From positions 5,169 through 69,168 of the forward strand of contig JBQCCR010000030.1 of assembly GCA_051961995.1 (NCBI GenBank): 64,000 nt of DNA, read 5' to 3'. The notes beneath the pieces are model-generated. The model worked only from the letters and a program-made list of their open reading frames with translations. It searched no databases and was not told the origin of the DNA. The position numbers and the translations under genes are program-made. Shown here piece by piece: positions 18,968 through 29,476 of this stretch. Numbering within the stretch: position 1 is the first letter of the stretch; every line of letters starts with the position of its first letter. The DNA comes from 66-474 sp051961995 (GTDB lineage: Bacteria; Pseudomonadota; Gammaproteobacteria; Xanthomonadales; Rhodanobacteraceae).

Positions 18968-20995
18968 TCATCGCACCACCGGCCCGCCGCCCTCGGTCGC
19001 CGTCTTCAGGCGGTCCACCAACGTGGGCCAGTCCACTTCGCGCTGGTGGCCGATCACCGAGATATGCGGCAGGCCGCTGCCTTCCACGATAGTGTAACCA
19101 CTGCCGTCGGAACCCGGTTCCACGCCGCCCATCGTGCACACCTGCGCGCGCAGCACGCACGAAAGGCCGATGCGCGAATAGCCGAAGGTCTTGAACAGGT
19201 TCAGCGCCAGGCCCTGCAAGCCCGCGGCAATGCCGCCCCCGCCGACTTGCGTCAGGCTCTTCAAAGCGCGCTGGCTGATGCGTCCGCCACTGTCGGCGTG
19301 CAACGCCGCATCGAATGCGACCGGTTGCCAGTTCACCATCCGCAGATCGTGGATGCCGCCGTCGAGCTTGCCGGTGATCGAACCGAAATCGAACACGCTG
19401 GTGAGTTGCGCGAGATCGAGTTGCTTCAGATCAACATCGGCGGCCAGCACCGGCCCCACGCCGAACGGCTGCTCCAGCGCGAGGCTGGTCACATCCACGA
19501 AGCCGTCGAACACGTGCAGCGACAGGCCGCCCTCCAGCATGATCTTGTCGCCGCTGTAGTGCAGGCCCGGCACCGCGCCGCCCAGGGTGCCGGGAAATGG
19601 CGGCCAGCCGAACAGCTTGCACAGCGTGGGCACATCGATGCCGGACACCGCGAACGCGGCATTGAGGCGGTCCTGCTGCGCTGCCGGGCGCCATGTCAGG
19701 TTCTGCAGCGAGAAAGTGCCGCCCAGCACCGGGAGCTGCATCGGATCGCCCAGCGACAGCGCGCCCGCGTCACTCTTGAAGCGCAGCGTGGCGGCACCGA
19801 ACGGCAGCTTGTAGAACGCCAGCGATTGCCACGACAGCGAATTCGCGGGGCGTGGCGCCTGCGCATCCCAATCCAGTTCGCCGTTCAAACCGGACAACGC
19901 GATGCGGCCGCCGCCGTCGCTGATCGAAACGTTGCCGGCACGCATGTCGAAGTTCTGTGGCACGCCCTGGCTCATGGCGAGGGAACCGCTCAGGCTGCCG
20001 CTCGTGGTCAGGTCTTTCCAGCCGAGCGTGGCCAGCCACGAACTGCCGTAACGCGTGTACGCATCCGGAAGGCGCGCCTGGAAGCGCCGGAAATCGAGCG
20101 AAGCGAGATTGTCTTTCGCATCGAAAGCCAATTTGCCGCCGAGGCTGAGCGCATCGCCGTCGTCGAAGTGCAGGCTGTCTATCGCGATGCCCCGCCCGTC
20201 CATCGTGGCCGCGAGTTGCAACTGCGCGCTGTGAGCGGGCAGTTGCGCGTACAGCGGACCGAGCAGCATCTGGCCGCCATCCAGCGCGCCATCGAAATTG
20301 AAATGTGTTTCCGCCGGATTCGTGTCCAGGTTGAAGGTGCCGCGGAGTCCCACCTGCTGGCCTGCCAGCGTGCCGGCCGCGGAATCGAAGCCGCCCTTCG
20401 CGACCACGATCTTGCCGGATATCTGCGCGCCTTGCGCGGGGATGTCCAGCGCCAGATCGCCTTGCAAGGTGCCCGCAGTGACGCGGCCTCCCGGCCAGGC
20501 ATTCGCCAGCACGCCTTGCAGCCACGCCAGGGGCAGGCCCTTCAGGTTCACTGACAAGTGTGTGGGCTGGTCCAGTGGCATCAACACGCGCAATGCGGTG
20601 TCGCGCTGGTTGAAATGAATGTCCAGCGACCCGGCATCGGTATCGATTGCCACGCTGACATTTGCGTCGTTCAGCGCATTGCCGGGCGCACGCGACAGCG
20701 CCAGGCGACCGTCCACTTGCCAGGCGTGGGCGCCAGCACGCACCGGCACGCCGCTCAATTCGAGCGCGACATCCTTCCAGCCCAGCGCCGGCAGGCTCAC
20801 GTGCGCGGCGCGCAACTGCAGCTGCGGACGGCCGTCCGCACCGGGCGTGAGGCTGGCCTGCACGCCTTTCAGCGTGGCACCGGGCAGGCTCAGTGAATCG
20901 GCCTGCAGGCGGATGCCCGCGTGCGCAGGCGCGAAGGCCGCCAGCATGGCGATCAGCGCGAAGGCGACGCAACGATGGCTTGCCTGGGCCTGCAC
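18968..20995 (-). CDS. YdbH-like AsmA-clan envelope protein
   Basis: About 675 aa from a GTG at 20995, which gives a convincing signal peptide ending FAPAHA before GIRLQ. The rest is a long, beta-rich, repetitive domain with no further membrane segments, ending in the conserved C-terminal part (FDGFVDVTSLALEQPFG, SITGKLDGGIHDLRM, GLALNLFKTFGYSRIGLSC). This fits the YdbH/TamB/YhdP group that bridges the inner and outer membranes and moves phospholipids. The adjacent DUF1318 lipoprotein gene supports the call. Upstream the frame is open, but 20995 fits the 48-bp gap to the divergent receiver gene. Confidence 0.8.
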   Translation of the reverse strand: MQAQASHRCVAFALIAMLAAFAPAHAGIRLQADSLSLPGATLKGVQASLTPGADGRPQLQLRAAHVSLPALGWKDVALELSGVPVRAGAHAWQVDGRLALSRAPGNALNDANVSVAIDTDAGSLDIHFNQRDTALRVLMPLDQPTHLSVNLKGLPLAWLQGVLANAWPGGRVTAGTLQGDLALDIPAQGAQISGKIVVAKGGFDSAAGTLAGQQVGLRGTFNLDTNPAETHFNFDGALDGGQMLLGPLYAQLPAHSAQLQLAATMDGRGIAIDSLHFDDGDALSLGGKLAFDAKDNLASLDFRRFQARLPDAYTRYGSSWLATLGWKDLTTSGSLSGSLAMSQGVPQNFDMRAGNVSISDGGGRIALSGLNGELDWDAQAPRPANSLSWQSLAFYKLPFGAATLRFKSDAGALSLGDPMQLPVLGGTFSLQNLTWRPAAQQDRLNAAFAVSGIDVPTLCKLFGWPPFPGTLGGAVPGLHYSGDKIMLEGGLSLHVFDGFVDVTSLALEQPFGVGPVLAADVDLKQLDLAQLTSVFDFGSITGKLDGGIHDLRMVNWQPVAFDAALHADSGGRISQRALKSLTQVGGGGIAAGLQGLALNLFKTFGYSRIGLSCVLRAQVCTMGGVEPGSDGSGYTIVEGSGLPHISVIGHQREVDWPTLVDRLKTATEGGGPVVR

Positions 20996-21043
20996 AATCA
21001 GCGATTGTGCCGACCGGGATTGAATGCCGGTTAACGCAAGCCC

Positions 21044-21841
21044 ATGAGTGATGCCGAGCCGCTGCGGATTTTGCTGGCCGAAGATGATCCGGTCAGCCAA
21101 GCCTTCCTCGCCGAAGCCTTGCGCGGCCTGGGGTTCGCTGTGCACGCGGTCTCCGACGGCGAGGCTGCGCTGGAGGCCGCACATGCGCAGCCCTTCGATG
21201 CGCTGATGCTCGATCACCATCTGCCCGGCATGGATGGCGAGGCGGTGCTGCGCGCCTTGCACGCCGATGCCAGCGCCGCATCCCGCGCGACTGTCGCGAT
21301 CGCCACCACGGCCGAGCCCGACGCCGCGATCCACGCGCAGTTGCGTGCAGCGGGCTTCGCGCGGGTGCTGCTCAAGCCGCTGGACGGTTTGAGCTTGCGC
21401 GATGCCTTGCGCGAGCTTGGCATCGCTCGCGCGCTTGCATCACCCGATCTGGATGCCGCATTGGATGACGCAGCGGGACTGCGCGCCAGCGGTAGTCCGC
21501 AAGCACTGGCTGCATTGCGCGGCCTGTTCGCGCGTGAGCTGGAAGTGCTGGCGAACGAGTGGGACAGCTTGCGGAACGACGCCTTCGCGCTGGCCGAGCG
21601 TCTGCACAAGTTGCGCGCGGCATGCGGCTTCTGCGGTGCACTCGCGTTGCAATCGGCTGCCGGGGAACTCGCGGATGCGCTGCGTGAGGCCGAATCGGCG
21701 CGCACCGAGTCCGCACGCATGGAATTTCAGCAGGCACTGGTTGCCGCACGGGATGCGTTGAAGTCTTCCGGCCAGGCGTTGCTCGCGACCACGCACCCGC
21801 AGCAAAGCCCTGCCCGCAAAGGACGCGAAGGAATCAGCTGA
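21044..21841 (+). CDS. Response-regulator receiver fused to an HPt domain
   Basis: 265 aa. Residues 7-122 are a CheY-like receiver: acidic pair E13-D14-D15, phospho-acceptor D57 in LMLDHHLPGMDG and K111 in LLKPLDG. After an alanine-rich linker, residues about 150-245 resemble a histidine phosphotransfer helix bundle with LHKLRAACGFCGAL (H188) in place of the usual HxLKGxAxxxGA. It has no output or kinase domain, so it probably relays phosphate between partners encoded elsewhere. The ATG at 21044 is divergent from the YdbH-like gene. Confidence 0.82.
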   Translation: MSDAEPLRILLAEDDPVSQAFLAEALRGLGFAVHAVSDGEAALEAAHAQPFDALMLDHHLPGMDGEAVLRALHADASAASRATVAIATTAEPDAAIHAQLRAAGFARVLLKPLDGLSLRDALRELGIARALASPDLDAALDDAAGLRASGSPQALAALRGLFARELEVLANEWDSLRNDAFALAERLHKLRAACGFCGALALQSAAGELADALREAESARTESARMEFQQALVAARDALKSSGQALLATTHPQQSPARKGREGIS

Positions 21842-21861
21842 TCTCTTTGCGTCCTTCGAGT
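21819..21861 (+). terminator. Hairpin terminator overlapping the receiver-HPt stop
   Basis: AAGGACGCGAAG (21819-21830) pairs with CTTTGCGTCCTT (21845-21856), a 12-bp stem with one G-U pair and a 14-nt loop containing the stop codon, followed by CGAGTTTT. It ends transcription ahead of the convergent recO. The T-run is short. Confidence 0.5.
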
Positions 21862-21901
21862 TTTGGTGGACGACAAGCTTTCTCTCGTGCCGGGCAAGCT
21901 C

Positions 21902-22615
21902 CTAACGCGGGTTCATCGCGCTCCCCAGCACCCGCCACGCACGCAGGCCCTGCTCGCCCACGTGCGAGGCGATCACCGCGCGCAGCACGCGTCGCAGTGC
22001 GGCGAGGTCATCGTGCGATGGCTTCGCATCGTCATGCAGCGCCAGCAGCGCCGATCCTTTTGCATGAGCACCATGCGGCTGCGACTGCGCCGGCACCGGG
22101 CCCAGCTCCGGCAGGTACACGTAATCGGCATCGGCGCGCAACGGCTCGCCGCTTTCGGCTTCGCAATCCAGTTGCAGACCGTAACCCAGCTCGGCCAGCA
22201 GGTCGCGCTCGAAACGCCGCAGCGTCCAGGCCAGCGAATCGGTCGCAGCAAGCTCTTCCAACAGCGCAGCATAACGCGCGAACAGCGCTGGATGCGGGTC
22301 GTCGCGCGCAATCAGCCGCACCAGCAGCTCATTGACGTACAACCCCGAAAGCAAGGCGTCATCCGAGAAACGCCGGGGCGCACCGGCCACCTCCGCCGCA
22401 CGCAGGTTGGGCAGCTCGCCCGTTCCTGCCCAATCCATGCTCAGCAACTGGAACGGTTCCAGCGTGGCGCGCGTGACTCTCGCCCGCGCACTGCGCACAC
22501 CGCGCGCGAGCAAGCCGATGCGGCCGTGCTCGCGGCTGAACACTTCCAGCAACAGGCTGGTCTCGCGCCAGGCGCGCGTGTGCAGGACGTAGGCGGGCTG
22601 GGATTCGACGCGCAC
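21902..22615 (-). CDS. recO: DNA repair protein RecO
   Basis: RecFOR mediator that helps load RecA on SSB-coated gaps. An N-terminal OB-fold begins PAYVLHTRAWRETSLLLEVF and continues GRIGLLARGVRSAR; the helical C-terminal part carries GLYVNELLVRLI and RRFERDLLAELGYG. The zinc cysteines found in some RecO proteins are absent, as in many proteobacteria. 237 aa. It begins 2 bp after the era stop and is the last gene of the rpoE-to-recO run in this window. Confidence 0.94.
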   Translation of the reverse strand: MRVESQPAYVLHTRAWRETSLLLEVFSREHGRIGLLARGVRSARARVTRATLEPFQLLSMDWAGTGELPNLRAAEVAGAPRRFSDDALLSGLYVNELLVRLIARDDPHPALFARYAALLEELAATDSLAWTLRRFERDLLAELGYGLQLDCEAESGEPLRADADYVYLPELGPVPAQSQPHGAHAKGSALLALHDDAKPSHDDLAALRRVLRAVIASHVGEQGLRAWRVLGSAMNPR

Positions 22616-22617
22616 GC

Positions 22618-23517
22618 TTATTCGTAACCGAGTTGCCTCAAGGCCGCCTCGTCATCCGACCAGCCTTCGCGCACTTTGACCCACAGGCGCAGATAGGCGC
22701 GGCGGTCCAGCAGCCTCTCGATGCTGCGTCGCGCGGCGCTGCCGATCTTCTTCAAGCGCTCGCCGCCGGTGCCGATCACGATTGCCTTCTGGCCTTCGCG
22801 TTCCACCCAGATCACCGCGGCAATTTCGGCCAGGCCGTCCTCGCGATCCTTGAACGATTCGATCTCGACCGTGGTTGCGTACGGCAATTCCTCGCCAAGC
22901 TGGCGCATCAGCTGCTCACGGATCAGTTCGGCGCAGAGGAACCGTTCGCTGCGGTCGGTGAAGGTGTCGGCGCCGAACGCCGGTTCGCGTTGCGGCAACC
23001 GCGCGAGGATGCCCTGCTCAAGCGCCGCGATGCCTTCGTTGCGTTGCGCGCTGAGCCAGAACACTTCGTCGAAGGCGTGTTGCCTGCACAGCTTTTCCAC
23101 GAAGGGCAGCAGCGTGGACTTCTCGCGCACGCGATCGAGTTTGTTGAGCGCCAGCAAGCGAGGCAGCTCGCGTCCGGGCAGCGCGGCGTACACGCTTTCG
23201 TCCTCGTCGGTCCAGCGGCCGGCCTCGATCACCTGCACGGCGAGATCGGCTTCCGCAACCGCCGCATGCACGGCGCGATTGAGGCTGCGGTTCATCGCGC
23301 GCTTCACCTGCCGGTGCATACCGGGTGTGTCGAGATAGAGGATCTGGCCTTCGGGTTTGGTGACCACACCAAGGATGCGGTGCCGCGTGGTGTGCGGGCG
23401 CGGTGTCACGATGGACAGGCGTTCGCCGACCAGTGCGTTCAGCAGCGTCGACTTGCCGACATTCGGCCGGCCCACGATCGCGACCAGGCCGCAGTGAAAA
23501 GTGTCTTCGGCTGACAT
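22618..23517 (-). CDS. era: GTPase Era
   Basis: Essential GTPase for 16S rRNA maturation and 30S assembly. G1 is GRPNVGKST, G3 DTPGMH, G4 NKLD. The C-terminal KH domain is marked by AVIWVEREGQKAIVIGTGGERLKKIG, with WVKVREGWSDDE at the end. 299 aa, normal. It lies between rnc and recO, the usual order, although a 197-bp repeat-bearing gap separates it from rnc. Confidence 0.97.
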   Translation of the reverse strand: MSAEDTFHCGLVAIVGRPNVGKSTLLNALVGERLSIVTPRPHTTRHRILGVVTKPEGQILYLDTPGMHRQVKRAMNRSLNRAVHAAVAEADLAVQVIEAGRWTDEDESVYAALPGRELPRLLALNKLDRVREKSTLLPFVEKLCRQHAFDEVFWLSAQRNEGIAALEQGILARLPQREPAFGADTFTDRSERFLCAELIREQLMRQLGEELPYATTVEIESFKDREDGLAEIAAVIWVEREGQKAIVIGTGGERLKKIGSAARRSIERLLDRRAYLRLWVKVREGWSDDEAALRQLGYE

Positions 23518-23535
23518 TCGCTATCCGGAAGTGGT

Positions 23536-23590
23536 TTCAAAGCGTAGCGAGCGAAGGCAGGTTGCGCGTCGCCGGAGCGCAGGTCGAAAC
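23536..23590. repeat. Dispersed intergenic repeat, copy A (partial)
   Basis: The core GCGAGCGAAGGCAGGTTGCG plus the following CGTCGCCGGAGCGCAGG is shared almost perfectly with copies at 56263-56394 and 62505-62637 (the latter inverted). The sequence after the core differs here and instead forms a small hairpin (CGATGCC..GGCATCG near 23605). It lies in the 197-bp gap between era and rnc. Confidence 0.75.
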
Positions 23591-23714
23591 TTTTGCGCTT
23601 ACGCGATGCCTTGAATGGCATCGCGTGCAAAAGGTTCGGGTGAGGCATGGATGCCGATCGGACAACTTACCATGGATGGTTGCTTGCGCGTACTGGAGCG
23701 AGGCGGAACTTCCT

Positions 23715-24371
23715 TCAGGCGCCACCTGAACCGGTCAGCGCATCCAGCGCCGATTCCGCGGCAACCTGTTCGGCTGCGCGCCGGCTGCTGCCGCTGCCTT
23801 CGAAACGCGCCGGCTCCGGCTCGCTCAGCACGCAGGCAACATCGAAGGTGCGCGCGTGCTCCTCGCCGTGGCTGGCCAGCAATTCATAATGCGGCAGAGG
23901 ATAGCCCTGCGCCTGCAGCCATTCCTGCAAACGCGTCTTGGCATCCTTCTGCGCCGGCTCGCCGGCGTTCACGCCCTCGGCAAACATGTCGCGCAGCAGC
24001 GTGCGGCAGGCATCATATCCGCCGTCCAGATACACCGCCGCGACCACCGCCTCGAAGGCATCGGCAAGAATGGAATCGCGCCGGAACCCGCCGCTCTTCA
24101 ATTCGCCGGGACCGAGCAGCAGGTCGTCGCCCAAACCGATCCCGCGTGCGCGTTCGGCCAATGCAGTGCCGCTGACCAGGCTCGCGCGCAGCCGCGACAG
24201 TTCGCCTTCGTCGGCGCGCGGGTGTGCTTCAAACAGCATCTCGGCGACCGCGAGGTTGACCAGCGCGTCGCCGAGGAATTCGAGCCGCTCGTTGTTGGGG
24301 CGGCCATGGCTGCGGTGGGTTAGTGCCAGCCGCAGCAGCTCCGGATTGCGAAAGCCGTGCGCGAGTTTCAC
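23715..24371 (-). CDS. rnc: Ribonuclease III
   Basis: Double-strand-specific endonuclease that processes rRNA precursors and structured mRNAs. The catalytic domain shows NNERLEFLGDALVNLAVAEML (E31, D35) and ILADAFEAVVAAVYLDGG; the C-terminal dsRNA-binding domain starts at DAKTRLQEWLQAQGYPLPHY. 218 aa from a GTG at 24371 that overlaps the stop of the DUF4845 gene (GTGA). The open frame continues upstream through the preceding genes, but that is antisense-like or out-of-frame sequence. Confidence 0.95.
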   Translation of the reverse strand: MKLAHGFRNPELLRLALTHRSHGRPNNERLEFLGDALVNLAVAEMLFEAHPRADEGELSRLRASLVSGTALAERARGIGLGDDLLLGPGELKSGGFRRDSILADAFEAVVAAVYLDGGYDACRTLLRDMFAEGVNAGEPAQKDAKTRLQEWLQAQGYPLPHYELLASHGEEHARTFDVACVLSEPEPARFEGSGSSRRAAEQVAAESALDALTGSGGA

Positions 24372-24751
24372 GCGCCGGTGGTGCCGCCATCCAGCGACAC
24401 GGTCTTGTCGAAGTGCAACAGGAAATCGATGTTGTAGACGAACGGCACATCCTTGTCGTACTTCACCTGCAGCGTGCCGCCGCCGGGGCCGTTCTTGATC
24501 GTGATGTTCTGCGCCGAGAAGGTCTTGTCGTCCACGTACTGGAAGCTGCCCTTGAAGGCGAGGTCCCGCTGAATTTGCCCTGGCGACTTGGAGGCAAGGT
24601 CCGGCTCGGAGGCGACGGCCTTCATCGCCTTCACCACGCCCATGTACTCGACGTACGCGGGCACCAGCTTCATCGCCATGTACGCGAAGAATCCGGCGAT
24701 GGCCAGGACAAACACGAACCCGATCAGGGTGATGCCTTGCTGCTTTTTCAT
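24368..24751 (-). CDS. DUF4845 membrane protein with pilin-like N-terminus
   Basis: 127 aa with one N-terminal hydrophobic helix after MKKQQGITLIGFVFVLAIAG. The stretch KKQQG|ITLIG resembles a type IV prepilin cleavage site, but position 5 after the glycine is G rather than the conserved E. The C-terminal ~95 residues would lie in the periplasm. It sits between lepB and rnc, the conserved place of this family in gammaproteobacteria, and is coupled to rnc by a GTGA overlap. No biochemical function is known to me. Confidence 0.85.
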   Translation of the reverse strand: MKKQQGITLIGFVFVLAIAGFFAYMAMKLVPAYVEYMGVVKAMKAVASEPDLASKSPGQIQRDLAFKGSFQYVDDKTFSAQNITIKNGPGGGTLQVKYDKDVPFVYNIDFLLHFDKTVSLDGGTTGA

Positions 24752-24841
24752 GGGAGAGCCCCTGCAACGAAACCGACGGCGCGAGTCTAGCAGTTCGCTT
24801 TGCCAGTGGAATGCGGGCAAGTGCGCATTCGCGCGGCAGTC

Positions 24842-24878
24842 GCAGCCCGGATGGAGCGAAGCGGAATCCGGGGGCTGC
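24842..24878. repeat. Short inverted repeat between lepB and the DUF4845 gene
   Basis: GCAGCCCGGAT and ATCCGGGGGCTGC are imperfect complements around GGAGCGAAGCGGA. This pattern is common as a dispersed element in GC-rich gammaproteobacteria. The surrounding 177-bp gap contains no gene that I can see. Confidence 0.5.
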
Positions 24879-24928
24879 TTCCCGGCGCGGCGCGGCGCGC
24901 CGCCCGGCCCACGCCAGGTCGTTCGACC

Positions 24929-25792
24929 CTAGTGGAGAATGGTGCCGATGCGCTTCAAATCTGCCAGGCTGAACCAGATCAGGAACGCCTTGCCACGCAG
25001 GTCGGCTTCCGGCACCGGCCCCCAGAAGCGGCTGTCGGAGCTGTTGTCGCGGTTGTCGCCCATCGCGAAGTAGTAGCCTTTCGGCACCGTCCACGTGCCT
25101 TCGGTCTGCGGCGCGCGCATGAACGGCGGCAGCACGATCACCTTGTGGACCACCTTGCCGACGCTTTCGGTGTGCTCGATGCCGCCGGCCTGCGCGGTCT
25201 TGACGCTTTCCGGATCGGTGTCGGTGATGGGCCCCAGGTAGCTCTGCGGCAACGGCTTGCCGTTCACGAATACCTGCTCGTCGTGCACGCTGATGGTGTC
25301 GCCCGGCAGGCCGATGATGCGCTTGATGTAATCCTCTTTCGGATTCGGCGGATACTTGAATACCGCGATGTCGCCGCGGTGCGGCTCGCCGATGCCGACG
25401 ATCTTGGTGTCGGTCACCGGCAGGCGAAGACCGTAGGCAAACTTGTTGACCAGCACGAAATCGCCGACCAGCAGGGTCGGCATCATCGAACCGGAAGGGA
25501 TCCGGAACGGCTCGATCAGGAAGGTCCGGAACAGCAGCACGGCCAGGATGACGGGGAAGAACGAGCGCGCGTAATCCACCAGCATCGGCTCGTGCGGCAA
25601 TTTGCCGTCGGCCGCCGCGCGCTCGATCCGCAGGCGCCTGAAGAACAGGCGATCAATGACCCAGATCACGAAGAATGCGCCGGTCATCAGCACCAGCGCC
25701 AGCGCGAAATCGGAAGTGATGTACCAGAAGTACAGACACACGCCGACAATGGCGATCAGCAAGATCATTCCCCAGGTGTCTTTATTCACCAT
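24929..25792 (-). CDS. lepB: Signal peptidase I
   Basis: Membrane serine protease that releases secreted proteins by cutting signal peptides. Two N-terminal membrane segments (about 8-27 and 30-48) plus a third hydrophobic stretch at 78-92 precede the nucleophile S102 in IPSGSMMPTL and the general base K157 in DYIKRIIGLPGD; MGDNRDNSSDSRFWG is the conserved box E. 287 aa. It follows lepA by 142 bp, the usual order. Confidence 0.97.
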   Translation of the reverse strand: MVNKDTWGMILLIAIVGVCLYFWYITSDFALALVLMTGAFFVIWVIDRLFFRRLRIERAAADGKLPHEPMLVDYARSFFPVILAVLLFRTFLIEPFRIPSGSMMPTLLVGDFVLVNKFAYGLRLPVTDTKIVGIGEPHRGDIAVFKYPPNPKEDYIKRIIGLPGDTISVHDEQVFVNGKPLPQSYLGPITDTDPESVKTAQAGGIEHTESVGKVVHKVIVLPPFMRAPQTEGTWTVPKGYYFAMGDNRDNSSDSRFWGPVPEADLRGKAFLIWFSLADLKRIGTILH

Positions 25793-25934
25793 GCCGCTCC
25801 TTCTCGAATGGAATGCCGGCCCGCTTTCAACGGTAAGGCGCCCGACGCTCCCGCACCGTCACAACCCCCGCCGAAGTCGTTGCGCGACTTCGACTGCCGC
25901 ACTCGAGGGGCGAAGCCGGGTGCGTGGAGGACTT

Positions 25935-27725
<1,791 letters not shown>

Positions 27726-27806
27726 GAGGCGTCTGGCACCACACCGCGGCGCGGTGCAAACGCGGGATTATCGCATGGAACGGCGGTCCGCTCGCCGGCA
27801 ACAGCC

Positions 27807-27861
27807 GCCTGCAAGCAAGCTCCTATGACAGCCGCTTCGTAGGAGCCTGCTTGCAGGCGAT
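27807..27861. repeat. REP-like inverted pair
   Basis: GCCTGCAAGCAAGCTCCTAT and GTAGGAGCCTGCTTGCAGGC are near-perfect complements separated by about 12 bases. The GTAGGAGC signature recurs at 59093-59163, 60062-60086 and 63790-63815. It sits just past the stop of the mucD-like gene and may stabilise its mRNA end. Confidence 0.75.
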
Positions 27862-27865
27862 GAGC

Positions 27866-29299
27866 CTATTTCTTGGGCACCGTGATCGCCACGAACCGGC
27901 TGGCCCCGTCGCGGGAGATCAGCAGCAGCACGGTGGCACCCGGCTTCACGCCGGCGGTCGCGGATTTGAATTGCGCAGCACTGTTCACGGGCTTGCTGCC
28001 CACGCGCAGGATCACGTCGCCCGGTTGCAGCCCAGCCTGCTCGGCCGCGCCGGTCACGTCGCTGATGACCACCCCGCCTTTTTCCTTCAGGCCGAGCTGC
28101 TGACGCATGTCAGGCGTGATCGTCTGCACGGCCAGGCCCAGCGCCCCGCCGGCACGTTCCGGCGTGCCGGCAGAAGCGGTGTTGCCGTTCTGCTCGCGCG
28201 GCAGTTCGCCGACCTTGATCCTGACGTTCATCAGCTTGCCGTCGCGGGAAATCTGCAACGTGGCTTCCGAACCCGGCGTGGTGGCGCCCACCAGCGGCGG
28301 CAGGTCGGCCGCGGTGTCCACCGGATGGCCGTCATAGGCGAGGATCACGTCGCCGACCTTTACGCCGGCCTTGTCGGCGCCGCTGCCCGGCGTGACATCG
28401 GCCACCAGCGCACCGCGCGGGCTGGACAGCTTCAGGTTCTGCGCCTTGGCGATCTCCGCGGTGACGTCCTGGATCTGCACGCCGATCATGCCGCGCGTGA
28501 CATACCCCTTGGCCTTGAGCTGCTGCACCGCGTTCATCGCGATATCAATCGGGATCGAGAACGAGATGCCCTGGTAGCCGCCGGTGCTGGAGAAGATCTG
28601 CGAATTGATGCCGACCACCTGTCCGTCCAGATTGAACAGCGGGCCGCCGGAATTGCCCCGGTTGATCGGCACGTCGGTCTGGATGAAGGGAACGTATTGC
28701 TGATCGGCGGCGCCGAAGGTGCGGCCGATCGCGCTGACAACGCCCTGCGTCACCGAATGATCGAAGCCGAACGGCGAACCGATCGCGACCACCCACTGGC
28801 CGGGCTTGAGCGTGTGCGAATCGCCGATGTTCACCACCGGCAGGTCCTTCGCATTGACCTTCAGCAGCGCGATGTCGTACTGCGGGTCGGTGCCGATCAC
28901 TTTTGCGGTCAATTCGCGACGATCGGACAAGCGCACCGTGATGGTGTCGGCGTGCTCGACGACATGGTTGTTGGTGAGGATGTAGCCGTCAGCCGAAATG
29001 ATGAAGCCCGAGCCCAGCGATTCGGCGCCCTGATCCGGTCCATTGTCCTGCGGCGGCACGGGGATGCCGAAGAACTTGCGGAAGATGTCCGGCATCTGCT
29101 GGTCGTCGGGCAGGCCGGTATCCGGGCCACCGCTCAACTCGCTGGCATGGTCGTAATGCGCGCGCACGTTCACCACCGCCGGGCCGTACTTCTGCACGAT
29201 GCCGGTGAAGTCGGGAAGATCGGAGGTTGCGGCCAGCGTGGCCGTCGAGAACAGCAGCAGGACGAAAACGGCAAACGTCTGCCTTGCTCGTTGCAGCAT
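27866..29299 (-). CDS. DegP/MucD-like periplasmic serine protease
   Basis: 477 aa. The signal peptide (MLQRARQTFAVFVLLLFSTATLA) exports it to the periplasm. The protease domain has the triad H112 (NNHVVEHA), D142 (YDIALLKV) and S217 (RGNSGGPL). Two PDZ domains follow, starting near GYVTRGMIGVQIQ (about 268) and near GALGLAVQTI (about 385). It degrades or refolds misfolded envelope proteins and, next to rseA and rpoE, is probably part of the sigma-E stress response (the MucD position in Pseudomonas). The ATG at 29299 is chosen because the signal peptide begins there. Confidence 0.93.
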   Translation of the reverse strand: MLQRARQTFAVFVLLLFSTATLAATSDLPDFTGIVQKYGPAVVNVRAHYDHASELSGGPDTGLPDDQQMPDIFRKFFGIPVPPQDNGPDQGAESLGSGFIISADGYILTNNHVVEHADTITVRLSDRRELTAKVIGTDPQYDIALLKVNAKDLPVVNIGDSHTLKPGQWVVAIGSPFGFDHSVTQGVVSAIGRTFGAADQQYVPFIQTDVPINRGNSGGPLFNLDGQVVGINSQIFSSTGGYQGISFSIPIDIAMNAVQQLKAKGYVTRGMIGVQIQDVTAEIAKAQNLKLSSPRGALVADVTPGSGADKAGVKVGDVILAYDGHPVDTAADLPPLVGATTPGSEATLQISRDGKLMNVRIKVGELPREQNGNTASAGTPERAGGALGLAVQTITPDMRQQLGLKEKGGVVISDVTGAAEQAGLQPGDVILRVGSKPVNSAAQFKSATAGVKPGATVLLLISRDGASRFVAITVPKK

Positions 29300-29476
29300 G
29301 ACGGGACTCCTCGGTGGTTTGAAATTCGGGTCGTTGACGCTGTGCCAAATGAGCCGCGCTGCTTCCGCAGCAGCCGCCCGAAGTTGCGCGCCGCAGCGCA
29401 CACGGCCACTCTTTTTGGCAAGCGCGCCGTCAGCGCGCCGTATACACACGCCACGGTACGCGGCGCCGCGCGGGAA

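Noticed and set aside
24372..25094. RNase III with a 240-residue N-terminal extension
   Set aside because: The extension is out-of-frame sequence of the DUF4845 and lepB genes. The GTGA overlap and conserved start support 218 aa.
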